From: an uncultured Sutterella sp.
Lineage (GTDB): Bacteria; Pseudomonadota; Gammaproteobacteria; Burkholderiales; Burkholderiaceae_F
NCBI GenBank assembly: GCA_905202595.1
Contig: CAJKSP010000002.1
Span: 60,312 to 124,311, forward strand
Reading direction: 5' to 3'
DNA length: 64,000 nucleotides
How positions within the stretch are numbered: position 1 is the stretch's first letter; each line of letters opens with the position of its first letter. The position numbers and the translations under genes are program-made. Below are positions 25,792-34,093 of the stretch, piece by piece. A model generated the notes under the pieces. That model did not search any database and was not told the DNA's origin. It saw only the letters and a list, made by a program, of their open reading frames with translations.

Positions 25792-25830
25792 AAAAGCGCC
25801 TGCGTCGCCTTGCTGCGGCGGCGCAGGCGC
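25792..25830 (-). terminator. Terminator after the flavoprotein gene
   Basis: GCGCCTGCG (25796-25804) pairs with CGCAGGCGC (25822-25830), with further inner pairing. On the minus strand TTTT (complement of 25792-25795) follows. Confidence 0.85.
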
Positions 25831-25881
25831 CAGCTTTCGTCAAGCCGCTCGCTTCTGCAAAGCGGCTAGGCGTCGAGAGGC

Positions 25882-27420
25882 TCAGCACCAGGGCTTGACC
25901 TTGGCGGCTTCCTGACCGGCAATGCGGCCATAGACGATGCAGTCCGTCACCGCGCAGGAGCCCAGGCGCACAGCGCCGTGGACGCCGCCCGTTGATTCGC
26001 CGGCGGCGAAGAGGCCGGGGATCGGCTTGTCGTTCATGATGTCCATGGCATGCGCCTGCATGTCGGTATAGATGCCGCCCATGCAGTGATGAACCTTGGG
26101 CACCATTTCGGAAACGTACCAGGGACCCGTGCCGAGCGGCTTGGCGTGCGGATTGACGTAGCGGTTGAAGTGCGGATCCTTGCCGTTCTTGATGGCGTCG
26201 TTCCATTCCGCAATGCTCGCCTTCAGGCCTTCAAGATTGATCTTTTCGCCGGCGGCGAGCGCTTCAAGCGTGTCGTACTTCTTGACGCAGCCGCGCTCAA
26301 GCATCTTTTCAAGCATGCCGGGGCGGGAAATCGTGATGGGGTGCGTGGCCGTTGCATCGGCCACTGCATAGCAATGGCCGCCCTTGTTCAGGTAGCCCAT
26401 GATGGCGTCGGCGCGGACTTTGCGGTTGGCCAGTTCGTTTACGAAGCGCGTGCCGCCCTTGTCTTCAACCCAAACGCCGTACATGGCGGCGGCCCCCTGA
26501 GCGAAGAAAAGTGCAATGCCCATGCCCTTTTCTTTGGGCGAGCTCCAGGGAGCGCACTGAATCCAGTCGGTCTGAATCATATGGCAGCCGATGCGTGCGG
26601 CCTCGCGCCAGACTTCAGACGTGGCGCCGGGCTGATTGGTCGTGCCGAGCTTTTCGGTGAGCTTGGGGTCCTGGATCTGACGGAAGGCGACGTCGGCGCC
26701 GAAGCCGCCGTGGCAGAGGATGACGGCTTTCTTCGCGCAGATGTACTTGACGCGGCCGGACTTCGGGTCCGGGAAGCGATAGCCTTCGCGAACCTGAACG
26801 CCTTTGACTCGGCCGTCGGCATCGCGAATGATGCGCTCAAGGTACGTGCGGGTGCGAGGCTTCACGCCCAATTGAGCGAGCTTGGCCGCTTCCTTGTTGA
26901 CGATTTGGGAGCCGGAGCCGCCGACGAGAATGGCGCAGCGCGGCACCGAATGGCCGCCTTCCTGCGAAACGCGCTCCTGCACCCATTCGACGCCAAGCTC
27001 CTTGACGGTCCACTCCCACGTCGGCAGCGCCTGCTGGCACATATAGAGGACTTTTTCCGGATGGTTGAGGCCTGCGCCCTCTCGCAGCATGTCTTCCGCC
27101 ATGAGTTCTGGGGAGTCCTTGTAGCCCTGCTTGATCTGCATCGGAGACCGAGGCACGCCCATGATGCCGCCGTTGATGGCGGAATTGCCGCCGATGGCCC
27201 TCATCTTTTCAAGCACGCAGACGGATGCGCCGGCCTTGCGGGCCTCGATGGCGGCAGCCAGTCCGGCAAAGCCTGAGCCGATGACGACAATGTCAAAAGC
27301 TTCATCCCATCGGGCAGGCATCGGTTCGATGGGCGCAGCGCTGGCAGCGCGTGCGCCCGCCAAGAGAGCAGTGCCTGCGGCGGCGGATTTCAGCCAAGCT
27401 CGGCGCGTCAGAGCGGTCAT
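25882..27420 (-). CDS. Tat-exported fumarate-reductase-like FAD oxidoreductase
   Basis: Periplasmic FAD flavoprotein of the fumarate reductase / succinate dehydrogenase superfamily, 512 residues. A twin-arginine signal (RRAWLK, R6-R7; cleavage near ASA) shows export of the folded, FAD-loaded protein. The dinucleotide fold is at IGSGFAGLAAA (47-57). From comparison with Shewanella FccA, the proton-donor arginine (R325 in TRFVNE), the VHH pair (H444/H445) and R485 in HGAVRLG are kept, but the substrate histidine of the QAHP motif is alanine here (QCAP, A290) and the TEAxR segment is not recognisable. The acceptor is therefore probably not fumarate. There is no haem CxxCH or FMN-binding domain, so an outside cytochrome or quinol dehydrogenase must feed it. 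AAGGAG supports the ATG at 27420. Confidence 0.85.
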   Translation of the reverse strand: MTALTRRAWLKSAAAGTALLAGARAASAAPIEPMPARWDEAFDIVVIGSGFAGLAAAIEARKAGASVCVLEKMRAIGGNSAINGGIMGVPRSPMQIKQGYKDSPELMAEDMLREGAGLNHPEKVLYMCQQALPTWEWTVKELGVEWVQERVSQEGGHSVPRCAILVGGSGSQIVNKEAAKLAQLGVKPRTRTYLERIIRDADGRVKGVQVREGYRFPDPKSGRVKYICAKKAVILCHGGFGADVAFRQIQDPKLTEKLGTTNQPGATSEVWREAARIGCHMIQTDWIQCAPWSSPKEKGMGIALFFAQGAAAMYGVWVEDKGGTRFVNELANRKVRADAIMGYLNKGGHCYAVADATATHPITISRPGMLEKMLERGCVKKYDTLEALAAGEKINLEGLKASIAEWNDAIKNGKDPHFNRYVNPHAKPLGTGPWYVSEMVPKVHHCMGGIYTDMQAHAMDIMNDKPIPGLFAAGESTGGVHGAVRLGSCAVTDCIVYGRIAGQEAAKVKPWC

Positions 27421-27799
27421 AGTGATTCTCCTTTCATCGTGATTGGCCTCCGCATGAATGCGGGGGAATCCTGCGGGTTGTCTTTGAGGGCGTCCTGTGG
27501 TCGCAGAGGACTCGGTCAAATGGTGCAATCGCTGTCTTTGAGACTAGAAGATTTCGGCAGCCTGGCTTTTGGGATTTAGACAAAACAGGCAAAAAATCTC
27601 TTCTGTCGATGAAGTTGACTTCGGCGTGACGCCGGCGGGCTGATCGATCCTGCAACGCTGGGATCTCAGCAAAAAAAGCTGCGCAAAAGGGTGATGCTTG
27701 GGAAAAACTGTTCTGTCCACGCAACAGCATCTGAAGACAGAGGAAGAAAAGATGCCGTTTTCTGTGCGGAGGGACGGAAAGCTGAATGCTGGGATTTTT

Positions 27800-27815
27800 C
27801 TTTGAATATTCAAAG
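27800..27815. promoter_or_regulatory. Perfect 16-base palindrome
   Basis: CTTTGAATATTCAAAG is perfectly symmetrical and lies in the divergent gap, about 215 bases before the porin. Probably an operator; regulator unknown. Confidence 0.4.
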
Positions 27816-27891
27816 ATTTTCAATGTGTTGACTTTGCAGTTCGGACTCTTTTGCGCAAAGCGAAAGCAAGAATTTTTTACTGATGCCGGTT

Positions 27892-27903
27892 TTCCCTAGG
27901 GAA
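27892..27903. promoter_or_regulatory. Perfect palindrome TTCCCTAGGGAA
   Basis: A 12-base perfect palindrome about 130 bases upstream of the second porin. It contains the octamer CTAGGGAA that also occurs at about 39426 and, on the minus strand, near 7936, each time outside genes. Confidence 0.4.
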
Positions 27904-28030
27904 TTTAGTTCAGGAACTGCAGGGCGCAGCCTCATAGACTGAATCGGGCAATGGAGAGACAGGCGGCGCATCCGCTGTGAGCTCTTGCACTTTTTTCCAT
28001 CGATCCGTGCAAGCGGATGGAGGTTCTCAG

Positions 28031-29197
28031 ATGTTTAAAAAGACTCTTGCTGCGGCTGCGATTCTGGCCGCTTTCGGCGGCGCTGCCTGCGCTGCGGATG
28101 TTCAGATCTATGGCCGCGTCGACCTCGGCCTGATGTACACGCATGTTGATCAGGACGTTCAGGGTCAGGATGCGACGGACAGCCTGACGATGAGCTCCGG
28201 CAACTACACAGGCAGCCGCTTTGGCCTGACGGGCTCGGAAGAGCTCGGCAATGGCTGGAGCGCCAAGTTTGTGCTCGAAAACGGCTTTAAGCCTGACACC
28301 GGCGATCTCAGCACGTCCGGGAAGATCTTCGACCGCGAAGCGACGCTGCAGCTCGTTTCCGACAAGTTCGGCACGATCGCCTTCGGCCGCGTGGCTCAGC
28401 TTGAGATGGATGCCGGCTCCTTCGGCGTCGGCGGCACGTTCACGCCGTTCGGCACGGGCCTCGGCGACATCGGCAACATGAACATGCTCTGGGGCGCTGG
28501 CTTTGCCCCGCGCTGGGACAACATGGTGACGTACCGCACGCCGAGCTTCGGCGGCTTCCAGGTGACGGGCCAGTATTCCTTCGGCGCGAATAACACTGAA
28601 GACGAGACCAACGGATACACCCATGAAGAGGGCAAGGCGACGACCGACCGCTACTACGGCCTCGCTGCTACGTATGAACTCGGCGGCCTCAACCTCGCCG
28701 CAGTGGTGGACAGCGTCAATAATCAGAGCGGTCCGGAAAAAGTAGTCGGCGACAACATTAAGGACACGGTCCGTGTCGTCGTCGGCGGCAACTACGACTT
28801 CGGCTTTGTGAAGCCCTATGTCGCTGCGGCCTACGTCAAGAACGGCCAGCTGAACGACTTCGGCAGCGGCTATAAGTCGCTCGACGATCAGAACAAGGGC
28901 TATTGGGATACGTGGTCCGTGTCTCTCGGCGCCACGGCGCCTCTCTTCGGCGGCACGCTGCAGGCGGCTGTCGGCTACATGGACGGCAGTTCGGATACGG
29001 CCAAGAAGTCGGACGCTACGGTTGACATGGACATCACCCGCTGGATGGTCGGCCTCGGCTACAGCTACAACCTCAGCAAGCGCACGGTGGTCTATGGCGG
29101 CGCCGGCTACATGCAGGACAAGCTCGATCAGGGCGCTGGCAAGGAGACCAAGCCTAACCAGACGGAAGTTGTGTTCGGCATGGCTCACTACTTCTAA
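28031..29197 (+). CDS. Gram-negative general porin
   Basis: Second outer-membrane porin, 388 residues, clearly related to the one at 24115-25293: signal MFKKTLAAAAILAAFGGAACA, mature start ADVQIYGRVDLGLMYTHVDQD, the same SRFGLTGSEELGNGWSAKFVLENGF block, and a C-terminal MAHYF ending in Phe. Trimeric barrel for small hydrophilic solutes. GGAGG before the ATG at 28031 fixes the start; a longer in-frame start at 27977 would spoil the signal sequence. It diverges from the Tat flavoprotein and ends at a strong terminator. Confidence 0.93.
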   Translation: MFKKTLAAAAILAAFGGAACAADVQIYGRVDLGLMYTHVDQDVQGQDATDSLTMSSGNYTGSRFGLTGSEELGNGWSAKFVLENGFKPDTGDLSTSGKIFDREATLQLVSDKFGTIAFGRVAQLEMDAGSFGVGGTFTPFGTGLGDIGNMNMLWGAGFAPRWDNMVTYRTPSFGGFQVTGQYSFGANNTEDETNGYTHEEGKATTDRYYGLAATYELGGLNLAAVVDSVNNQSGPEKVVGDNIKDTVRVVVGGNYDFGFVKPYVAAAYVKNGQLNDFGSGYKSLDDQNKGYWDTWSVSLGATAPLFGGTLQAAVGYMDGSSDTAKKSDATVDMDITRWMVGLGYSYNLSKRTVVYGGAGYMQDKLDQGAGKETKPNQTEVVFGMAHYF

Positions 29198-29241
29198 TCT
29201 GATCGTCTGATCGGATGCTCTCCCGTCGGGAGGGCATGAAG

Positions 29242-29277
29242 AAAGGCTGCATTGCTTTCAAGCGATGCAGCCTTTTT
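29242..29277 (+). terminator. Strong terminator after the second porin
   Basis: AAAGGCTGCAT (29242-29252) pairs with ATGCAGCCTTT (29265-29275), with five T at 29273-29277. A second hairpin (CTCCC/GGGAG, about 29219-29232) lies between it and the stop codon. Confidence 0.9.
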
Positions 29278-29376
29278 CATTCATGGCGGAAAGCGCCGAA
29301 AGTCGCCTGCAGCGGCAGCTTCTGAGCCGGGAGCCGAGCGCAGGCGAGAAGGCATAGCCGCTGCTCTGGATGGATA

Positions 29377-29406
29377 GGACGGCCTGGCGGAAAGGTCAGG
29401 CCGTCC
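29377..29406 (-). terminator. Hairpin downstream of mfd
   Basis: GGACGGCCT (29377-29385) pairs with AGGCCGTCC (29398-29406) just beyond the mfd stop. There is no T run on either side, so termination efficiency is uncertain. Confidence 0.5.
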
Positions 29407-29411
29407 TGCAG

Positions 29412-32400
29412 TCAGCGCGCCTTGCGGGCCTGCGTGCGGTCCTTTGCCTTGCCGGGCTTCGACGCCGGTGCTGGCTCCGCCGCGGCGGCAGGCGCCTTCT
29501 TGGCGCTCTCGTCCTTAGGCGAGGGCGACAGCTGCGCAATCATGTCTTCAAGGAACCGCACGCGCGCTTCGGCGTCTTTGGTGGAGACGGCGATGCGAAG
29601 GCGCTCGGGCCCCGTCATCTTGGCCTCCTTCTGCCGCTGCAGGAAGCCGATGAGCTTCATGGGCTCGATGTCGGCATGCGGGTCGAATGTGACGGCGATG
29701 GCTGTGGGCGACGCATCGATCTTTCGGATGCCGATGGCTTCGCACTTGATGCGCAGGCGGTGAATGTCGATGAGGCGCTTCGCCGCATCGGGGAGCTTGC
29801 CGTAGCAGTCGACGAGCGCTTCCGTCGTGCGCTCGAGCTGCAGGCGGTCTTCAGCGCTTGCGAGCTCCTTGTAGTAGGCCAGGCGCTGCGAAACATCCGA
29901 GACGTAGCTCGACGGCAGGAGCGCCGGCGCAGAGAGGCTGATGTCGGCCGTGCTCGCGAGCGGGCTTTCGAATGAGGGCGCTTCGCCGCGCTTGAGCGAC
30001 TTCACGGCCTGCATGAGCATGCGGTTGTAGAGCTCATAGCCCACTTCGGCGATTTCGCCAGACTGATGCTCGCCCAGGACTTCGCCGGCGCCGCGGATCT
30101 CCAGATCGTGCATGGCGAGGTAGAAGCCCGAGCCGAGCTCTTCAAGCGACTGAATGGCGTCAAGGCGCTTCTGCGCATCCTTGGTGAAGGCGCCGTCAGG
30201 CGGCGTCAGCAGGTAGGCGTAGGCCTGATGGTGCGAGCGGCCGACGCGGCCGCGGAGCTGATGGAGCTGCGCGAGGCCGAAGCGGTCTGCGCGCTCGATG
30301 ATGATGGTGTTGGCGCTGGGGATGTCAATGCCCGTTTCGATGATCGTCGTGCAGAGGAGCACGTTGAAGCGCTGCTGATAGAACTCGCGCATGACGTGTT
30401 CAAGCTCGCGCTCGCGCATTTGGCCGTGAGCGACCACGATGCGCGCTTCCGGCACGAGCTTCGCGAGGCGCTCGCGGCGGTTTTCGATCGTTTCGACTTC
30501 GTTGTGCACGAAGTAGACCTGGCCGCCGCGCTTGAGCTCTCGCAGGATCGCTTCGCGGATGATGCCGTCCTGTTCGCCCATGACGAAGGTCTTGACGGCG
30601 AGGCGCCGCTCCGGCGCTGTCGCAATGACGGAGAAGTCGCGGATGCCTTCAAGGCTCATCGAGAGCGTGCGCGGGATCGGCGTGGCGGTCAGCGTCAGCA
30701 CGTCCACTTCGGCGCGGATGCGGCGCAGCATTTCCTTTTGGCGCACGCCGAAGCGGTGCTCTTCGTCGATCACGACGAGGCCGAGATTCTTGAAGCTCAC
30801 CTTGTCCGAGAGGAGCTTATGCGTGCCGATGACGATGTCGACCGAGCCGTCGGCGATGCCTTCGATCGCCTTCTTCGTTTCCTTGCCGGTGCGAAAGCGC
30901 GAGAGCTCCGTCACCGTGACGGGCCAGTCGGCAAATCGGTCGCGGAAAGTTGCGGCATGCTGCTCGGCGAGAAGCGTCGTCGGGCAGAGCACGGCCACCT
31001 GACGGCCGCTCATGACGGCGACGAAGGCGGCTCGCAGCGCCACTTCCGTCTTGCCGAAGCCGACGTCGCCGCAGACGAGGCGGTCCATCGACTTCCCTTC
31101 GGTCATATCTTTGATCACTGCTTCAATGGCGGCGGTCTGGTCGGGCGTTTCTTCAAAGGGGAAGCCCTGCTTGAAGAGTTCGTAGTCCGCCGGGTTCACC
31201 TGGAACTTCATGCCTTCGCGCGTCTTGCGAAGCGCATAGAGCTGCAGAAGCTCGGCGGCCGTGTCGCGCACCTCTTCGGCCGCCTTGCGGCGCGCCTTCT
31301 CCCAGTCGCCGCGCCCGAGCTGATGCAGCGGCGCATGCGCCGGATCGGCGCCGGCATAGCGGCTGATGAGCTGCAGGCTCGTGATCGGCACGAAGAGCTT
31401 GGCGTTGTTCTTGTATTCAATCTCCAGAAACTCTGCTTCGCCTTCGGGCGTATCCATCTTGACCAGCCCGCGGTAGCGGCCGATGCCGTGGTCGACATGC
31501 ACGACGGCGTCGCCGATCTTGAGTTCGGCCACGTCGCGCACCATCATCTCGAGCGAGCTCGCATGCTTGACGCGGCGAAGCCGCTGGCGGCGCGGACTTG
31601 AAGCGTAGAGCTCCGACTCCGTGAGGACGACGATGCCGGGCGGATCGAAGACGGCGCCCTGATAGAGCGGCCCCGACGTGATGCCGACGGGATAGGCGCC
31701 GGGTTCGGTCGAGCGCGCAAGAAAGTCCGGCCAGCTGTCGTATTCGGCGAACTTCAGGCCGCCGGCGCGGAAGAGCTCCGACATGGTCTCTTCGCGGCCG
31801 GGCGAGGAGGCGACGATGAGAACTCTTTCGCCGCAGGCCTTGCGGACAGCCGCATAGTCGACGAGCTTGCCCACGGGATTCTTGCTTTTCCGATCGACGT
31901 CGACGCCCTTCAGGAGCGCCTCGTGGCGCTCGTCAGGCGAGCGCGCGACGGAGAAGCGTGCGAATTTGGACAGGCTCTTGAAGAACTCCTCGGGGTTCTG
32001 CCAGAGCTCTTCAGGGGTCAGGGGCGGGCGCGCCGCATCAGATGCGAGCACTTTTTCGCGCGAGGCGGTGTCGCGCATGAAGGCCTGCAGGGCCGCTTCG
32101 ACGTCGCCGAGGAGTATGACCTTGGCGGAAGCGGGAAGATAGTCTGCGAGCGTTGCCGTCTCGTCGAAAAAGAGCGGCAGATAGTATTCAATGCCGGGCG
32201 ACAGAATGCCCTGCTCTGCGTCCTTGTAGACGAGGCTCTTCTTCGGGTCGCCCGGGAAGCGCACGCGCCAGCGCTGCCGGAAGGCGGCGAGCGCGTCAGC
32301 GTCGGCCGGAAATTCGTGGCCGGGGAGCAGCCGGATTTCATCGACGGCTTCCATCGAGCGCTGCGTCTCGACGTCAAACCAGCGGATGGAGTCGATCTCT

Positions 32401-33011
32401 TCATCAAAGAGGTCCAGGCGGAAGGGTCTGTCCGAGCCCATCGGGAAGACGTCGACGATGCTGCCGCGAACAGCGAATTCGCCGGCGGCAAGCACCTGCT
32501 TGACATGCGCATAGCCCGCCTTGGCCAGGTTCTCCTGCAGCGAGGACATGGGAATTTCCTCGCCTTTGCGGAAGAAGAACGTGCTGCCGCCGACATAGGA
32601 CACGGGCGCCAGGCGCTGCGCGGCCGTGGCGGCAGAGGCGAGGAGCACGTCGGCGCCGCCCGAGGGGGCCGTAAGCCGGTAGAGCGTCTCCAGGCGTTCG
32701 GAAACGAGATCCTCCTGCGGCGAGAGCACGTCATACGGCAGCGTCTCCCAGTCGGGCAGCGGCCGCACGTCGAGCGAAGGCTCAAACCACTTCATCTCTG
32801 CGGCAAGCCTCGGCACGTCGGCCGGGTCGGCGCAAATGACGAGGAAGCGCTCGCCGCGCTTTTTGGCGGCGAGGCCCGCCTGCGCGAGCGCGGCGGCGTC
32901 GCTGGCTGCGCCCGCAAGCGACAGGCGGTGCCGGTCTCCCGGACCGTACTTGGCAAGGTCGGCGGAAAAGAGCGGCGGAAGCGTCGCGGCGGGGGCTGCA
33001 GAGTTCGGCAT
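29412..33011 (-). CDS. mfd: Transcription-repair coupling factor
   Basis: DNA translocase that removes RNA polymerase stalled at lesions and recruits UvrA. The 1199 residues show the expected order: UvrB-like N-terminal module (PLPDWETLPYDVLSPQEDLVS), RNA-polymerase-interaction domain (VVHVDHGIGRYRGL), a RecG-like motor with Walker A GDVGFGKTE near residue 645 and DEEHRFG near residue 745, and the C-terminal D7 domain. The ATG at 33011 gives a standard start; longer open frame to 33653 is not coding-like. In Burkholderiales mfd normally neighbours ispD and ispF; here ispDF lies 2.5 kb away behind two inserted rightward genes. Confidence 0.97.
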   Translation of the reverse strand: MPNSAAPAATLPPLFSADLAKYGPGDRHRLSLAGAASDAAALAQAGLAAKKRGERFLVICADPADVPRLAAEMKWFEPSLDVRPLPDWETLPYDVLSPQEDLVSERLETLYRLTAPSGGADVLLASAATAAQRLAPVSYVGGSTFFFRKGEEIPMSSLQENLAKAGYAHVKQVLAAGEFAVRGSIVDVFPMGSDRPFRLDLFDEEIDSIRWFDVETQRSMEAVDEIRLLPGHEFPADADALAAFRQRWRVRFPGDPKKSLVYKDAEQGILSPGIEYYLPLFFDETATLADYLPASAKVILLGDVEAALQAFMRDTASREKVLASDAARPPLTPEELWQNPEEFFKSLSKFARFSVARSPDERHEALLKGVDVDRKSKNPVGKLVDYAAVRKACGERVLIVASSPGREETMSELFRAGGLKFAEYDSWPDFLARSTEPGAYPVGITSGPLYQGAVFDPPGIVVLTESELYASSPRRQRLRRVKHASSLEMMVRDVAELKIGDAVVHVDHGIGRYRGLVKMDTPEGEAEFLEIEYKNNAKLFVPITSLQLISRYAGADPAHAPLHQLGRGDWEKARRKAAEEVRDTAAELLQLYALRKTREGMKFQVNPADYELFKQGFPFEETPDQTAAIEAVIKDMTEGKSMDRLVCGDVGFGKTEVALRAAFVAVMSGRQVAVLCPTTLLAEQHAATFRDRFADWPVTVTELSRFRTGKETKKAIEGIADGSVDIVIGTHKLLSDKVSFKNLGLVVIDEEHRFGVRQKEMLRRIRAEVDVLTLTATPIPRTLSMSLEGIRDFSVIATAPERRLAVKTFVMGEQDGIIREAILRELKRGGQVYFVHNEVETIENRRERLAKLVPEARIVVAHGQMRERELEHVMREFYQQRFNVLLCTTIIETGIDIPSANTIIIERADRFGLAQLHQLRGRVGRSHHQAYAYLLTPPDGAFTKDAQKRLDAIQSLEELGSGFYLAMHDLEIRGAGEVLGEHQSGEIAEVGYELYNRMLMQAVKSLKRGEAPSFESPLASTADISLSAPALLPSSYVSDVSQRLAYYKELASAEDRLQLERTTEALVDCYGKLPDAAKRLIDIHRLRIKCEAIGIRKIDASPTAIAVTFDPHADIEPMKLIGFLQRQKEAKMTGPERLRIAVSTKDAEARVRFLEDMIAQLSPSPKDESAKKAPAAAAEPAPASKPGKAKDRTQARKAR

Positions 33012-33257
33012 GGAATGGGCGGAGCGAAGAGAAGAAAAATTGCCGGCAGAAAATAGAGACAGCGCCGAAGCCCGCCTGCGCTCGCTGTGGCGCCCGACGG
33101 TCTGCTGCTGCCTCTCCGTCAGGGCGGAAAAGCCTGCCGGCAAGGCTTTCACATTCTGCCACACGGCGTGAAATGCAAGAGAAATCTCGGTCAGTCCAGG
33201 GCGAGACGGCAGGTGCAAGGCCGGCGGAGATTCCTGCGCAATGAAGCAGAATTGAAA

Positions 33258-33794
33258 ATGTTTACCCGCACTTCGACGACGGAGCGTAGGATTGAATTCG
33301 AGGATCTCCTCGTGCAACATCAGGAGGGCTTCGAGATGCTGAGAGACTACCGGTGCGAACGCTACGCAACGCGCTTGAGAGAGCTTGCGCGTTGCATTCA
33401 TGTCCAGGACTGCGTTGAGGACAGGGTGATCTCTCAGCTCGCAAGCGATTACGCCGACCGCACGTGGCCGACGGCGGGAGAGCGCTTTGCGAAAAGCGAG
33501 CCGGGCGAGCTGACGGCATCTGCCGGCGTCCCGGCGCCGAGAAGCGTTTGGGAGGAGGATGCAGCCCTTTTGAAGGGGCTTCTGAAGCAGCTGCATATGC
33601 AGCCGACGCTTGCCATGGCCATGAATCTCTATACGGCCTCTTTGTGCCGTCATGCCGGCATGAGCGCCTGCGAAGAGTCGGCTGTCGCGCAGCGCAGCGC
33701 GCTTCCGGCAGGAAAGACGCTCGGCGATCTGCTCGTGCTCTTCCTCTACTCCAATGACGATCCTCTGATGGAGACGGCTGAAGCTGAGGCTTAG
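33258..33794 (+). CDS. Hypothetical protein, probably helical and cytoplasmic
   Basis: I do not recognise this protein. 178 residues, no signal peptide and no membrane helix, rich in charged helical stretches (RYATRLRELARCIH, ALLKGLLKQLHMQPTLAMAMNLY), with several cysteines and an acidic C terminus (ETAEAEA). Third-position G/C use is like the neighbours, which is the main reason to call it. The ribosome site is poor; the ATG at 33258 is the best start I see, and a later ATG (MLRDYRCER) is possible. It is divergent from mfd and followed by a 299-base gap before the FadL-type gene, so no operon partner gives a hint. Confidence 0.55.
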   Translation: MFTRTSTTERRIEFEDLLVQHQEGFEMLRDYRCERYATRLRELARCIHVQDCVEDRVISQLASDYADRTWPTAGERFAKSEPGELTASAGVPAPRSVWEEDAALLKGLLKQLHMQPTLAMAMNLYTASLCRHAGMSACEESAVAQRSALPAGKTLGDLLVLFLYSNDDPLMETAEAEA

Positions 33795-34093
33795 CGCCTT
33801 TGCAGATACAGTTTTGCATGCCGAAGCCGCATGCGCTCCGGAAAGGGTTCTGCGCGCTTAGGGCTGAGAGGAATCTGCTACCTCATCAGCGCTAAGCCGT
33901 TGGCTTTTAGGTGATGGCGCGTAAATTTTGTGTCATTCTTGGCGCCTGAATTCCTCAATCAACAGAATTCCGTCTTCTGCCGAGTGATCTCCAGGAGGTC
34001 AGTCGTGAAGCGGCGCATCTGTAAACGCGCCGCTCCCAGCATTCATGCAATGCTGCCGGGCAGGGATGCTCTCGAATTTTGGAGAACCTTTTC

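Larger units (their letters stand above)
25294..25881 (-). other. Long AT-rich control region upstream of the porin
   Basis: The 588 bases contain no gene I can support. The part nearest the porin (25375-25530) is far richer in A and T than the rest of the window and carries two inverted repeats (25394-25410 and 25415-25430); this is the likely promoter and operator region. The part at 25540-25790 has ordinary GC content and short open frames without a ribosome site or family signature. The far end carries the flavoprotein terminator. Confidence 0.55.
27421..28030. other. Shared divergent control region, flavoprotein and second porin
   Basis: 610 bases without a believable gene separate the leftward flavoprotein and the rightward porin. 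It holds a perfect 16-base palindrome (27800-27815), a TTGACT at 27828-27833 that could be a -35 box but lacks a matching -10, and a perfect 12-base palindrome (27892-27903). The porin ribosome site GGAGG lies just before 28031. Confidence 0.5.

Noticed and set aside
25464..25793. Short open frames (74-98 codons) in the porin upstream region
   Set aside because: No ribosome site, no coding-like composition bias, and they cross the AT-rich promoter region.
27932..29188. 418-codon open frame opposite the second porin
   Set aside because: The plus-strand reading has a signal peptide, porin blocks and C-terminal Phe; the antisense reading has none.
30066..31601. 511-codon open frame opposite mfd
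   Set aside because: It lies wholly antisense to conserved mfd motor domains, has no family motif and is explained by high third-position GC in the real gene.
34079..34093. TTG at 34079 as start of the FadL-type protein
   Set aside because: It has no ribosome site, while GGAG at 34081 is well placed for the GTG at 34094 and gives a cleaner signal peptide.
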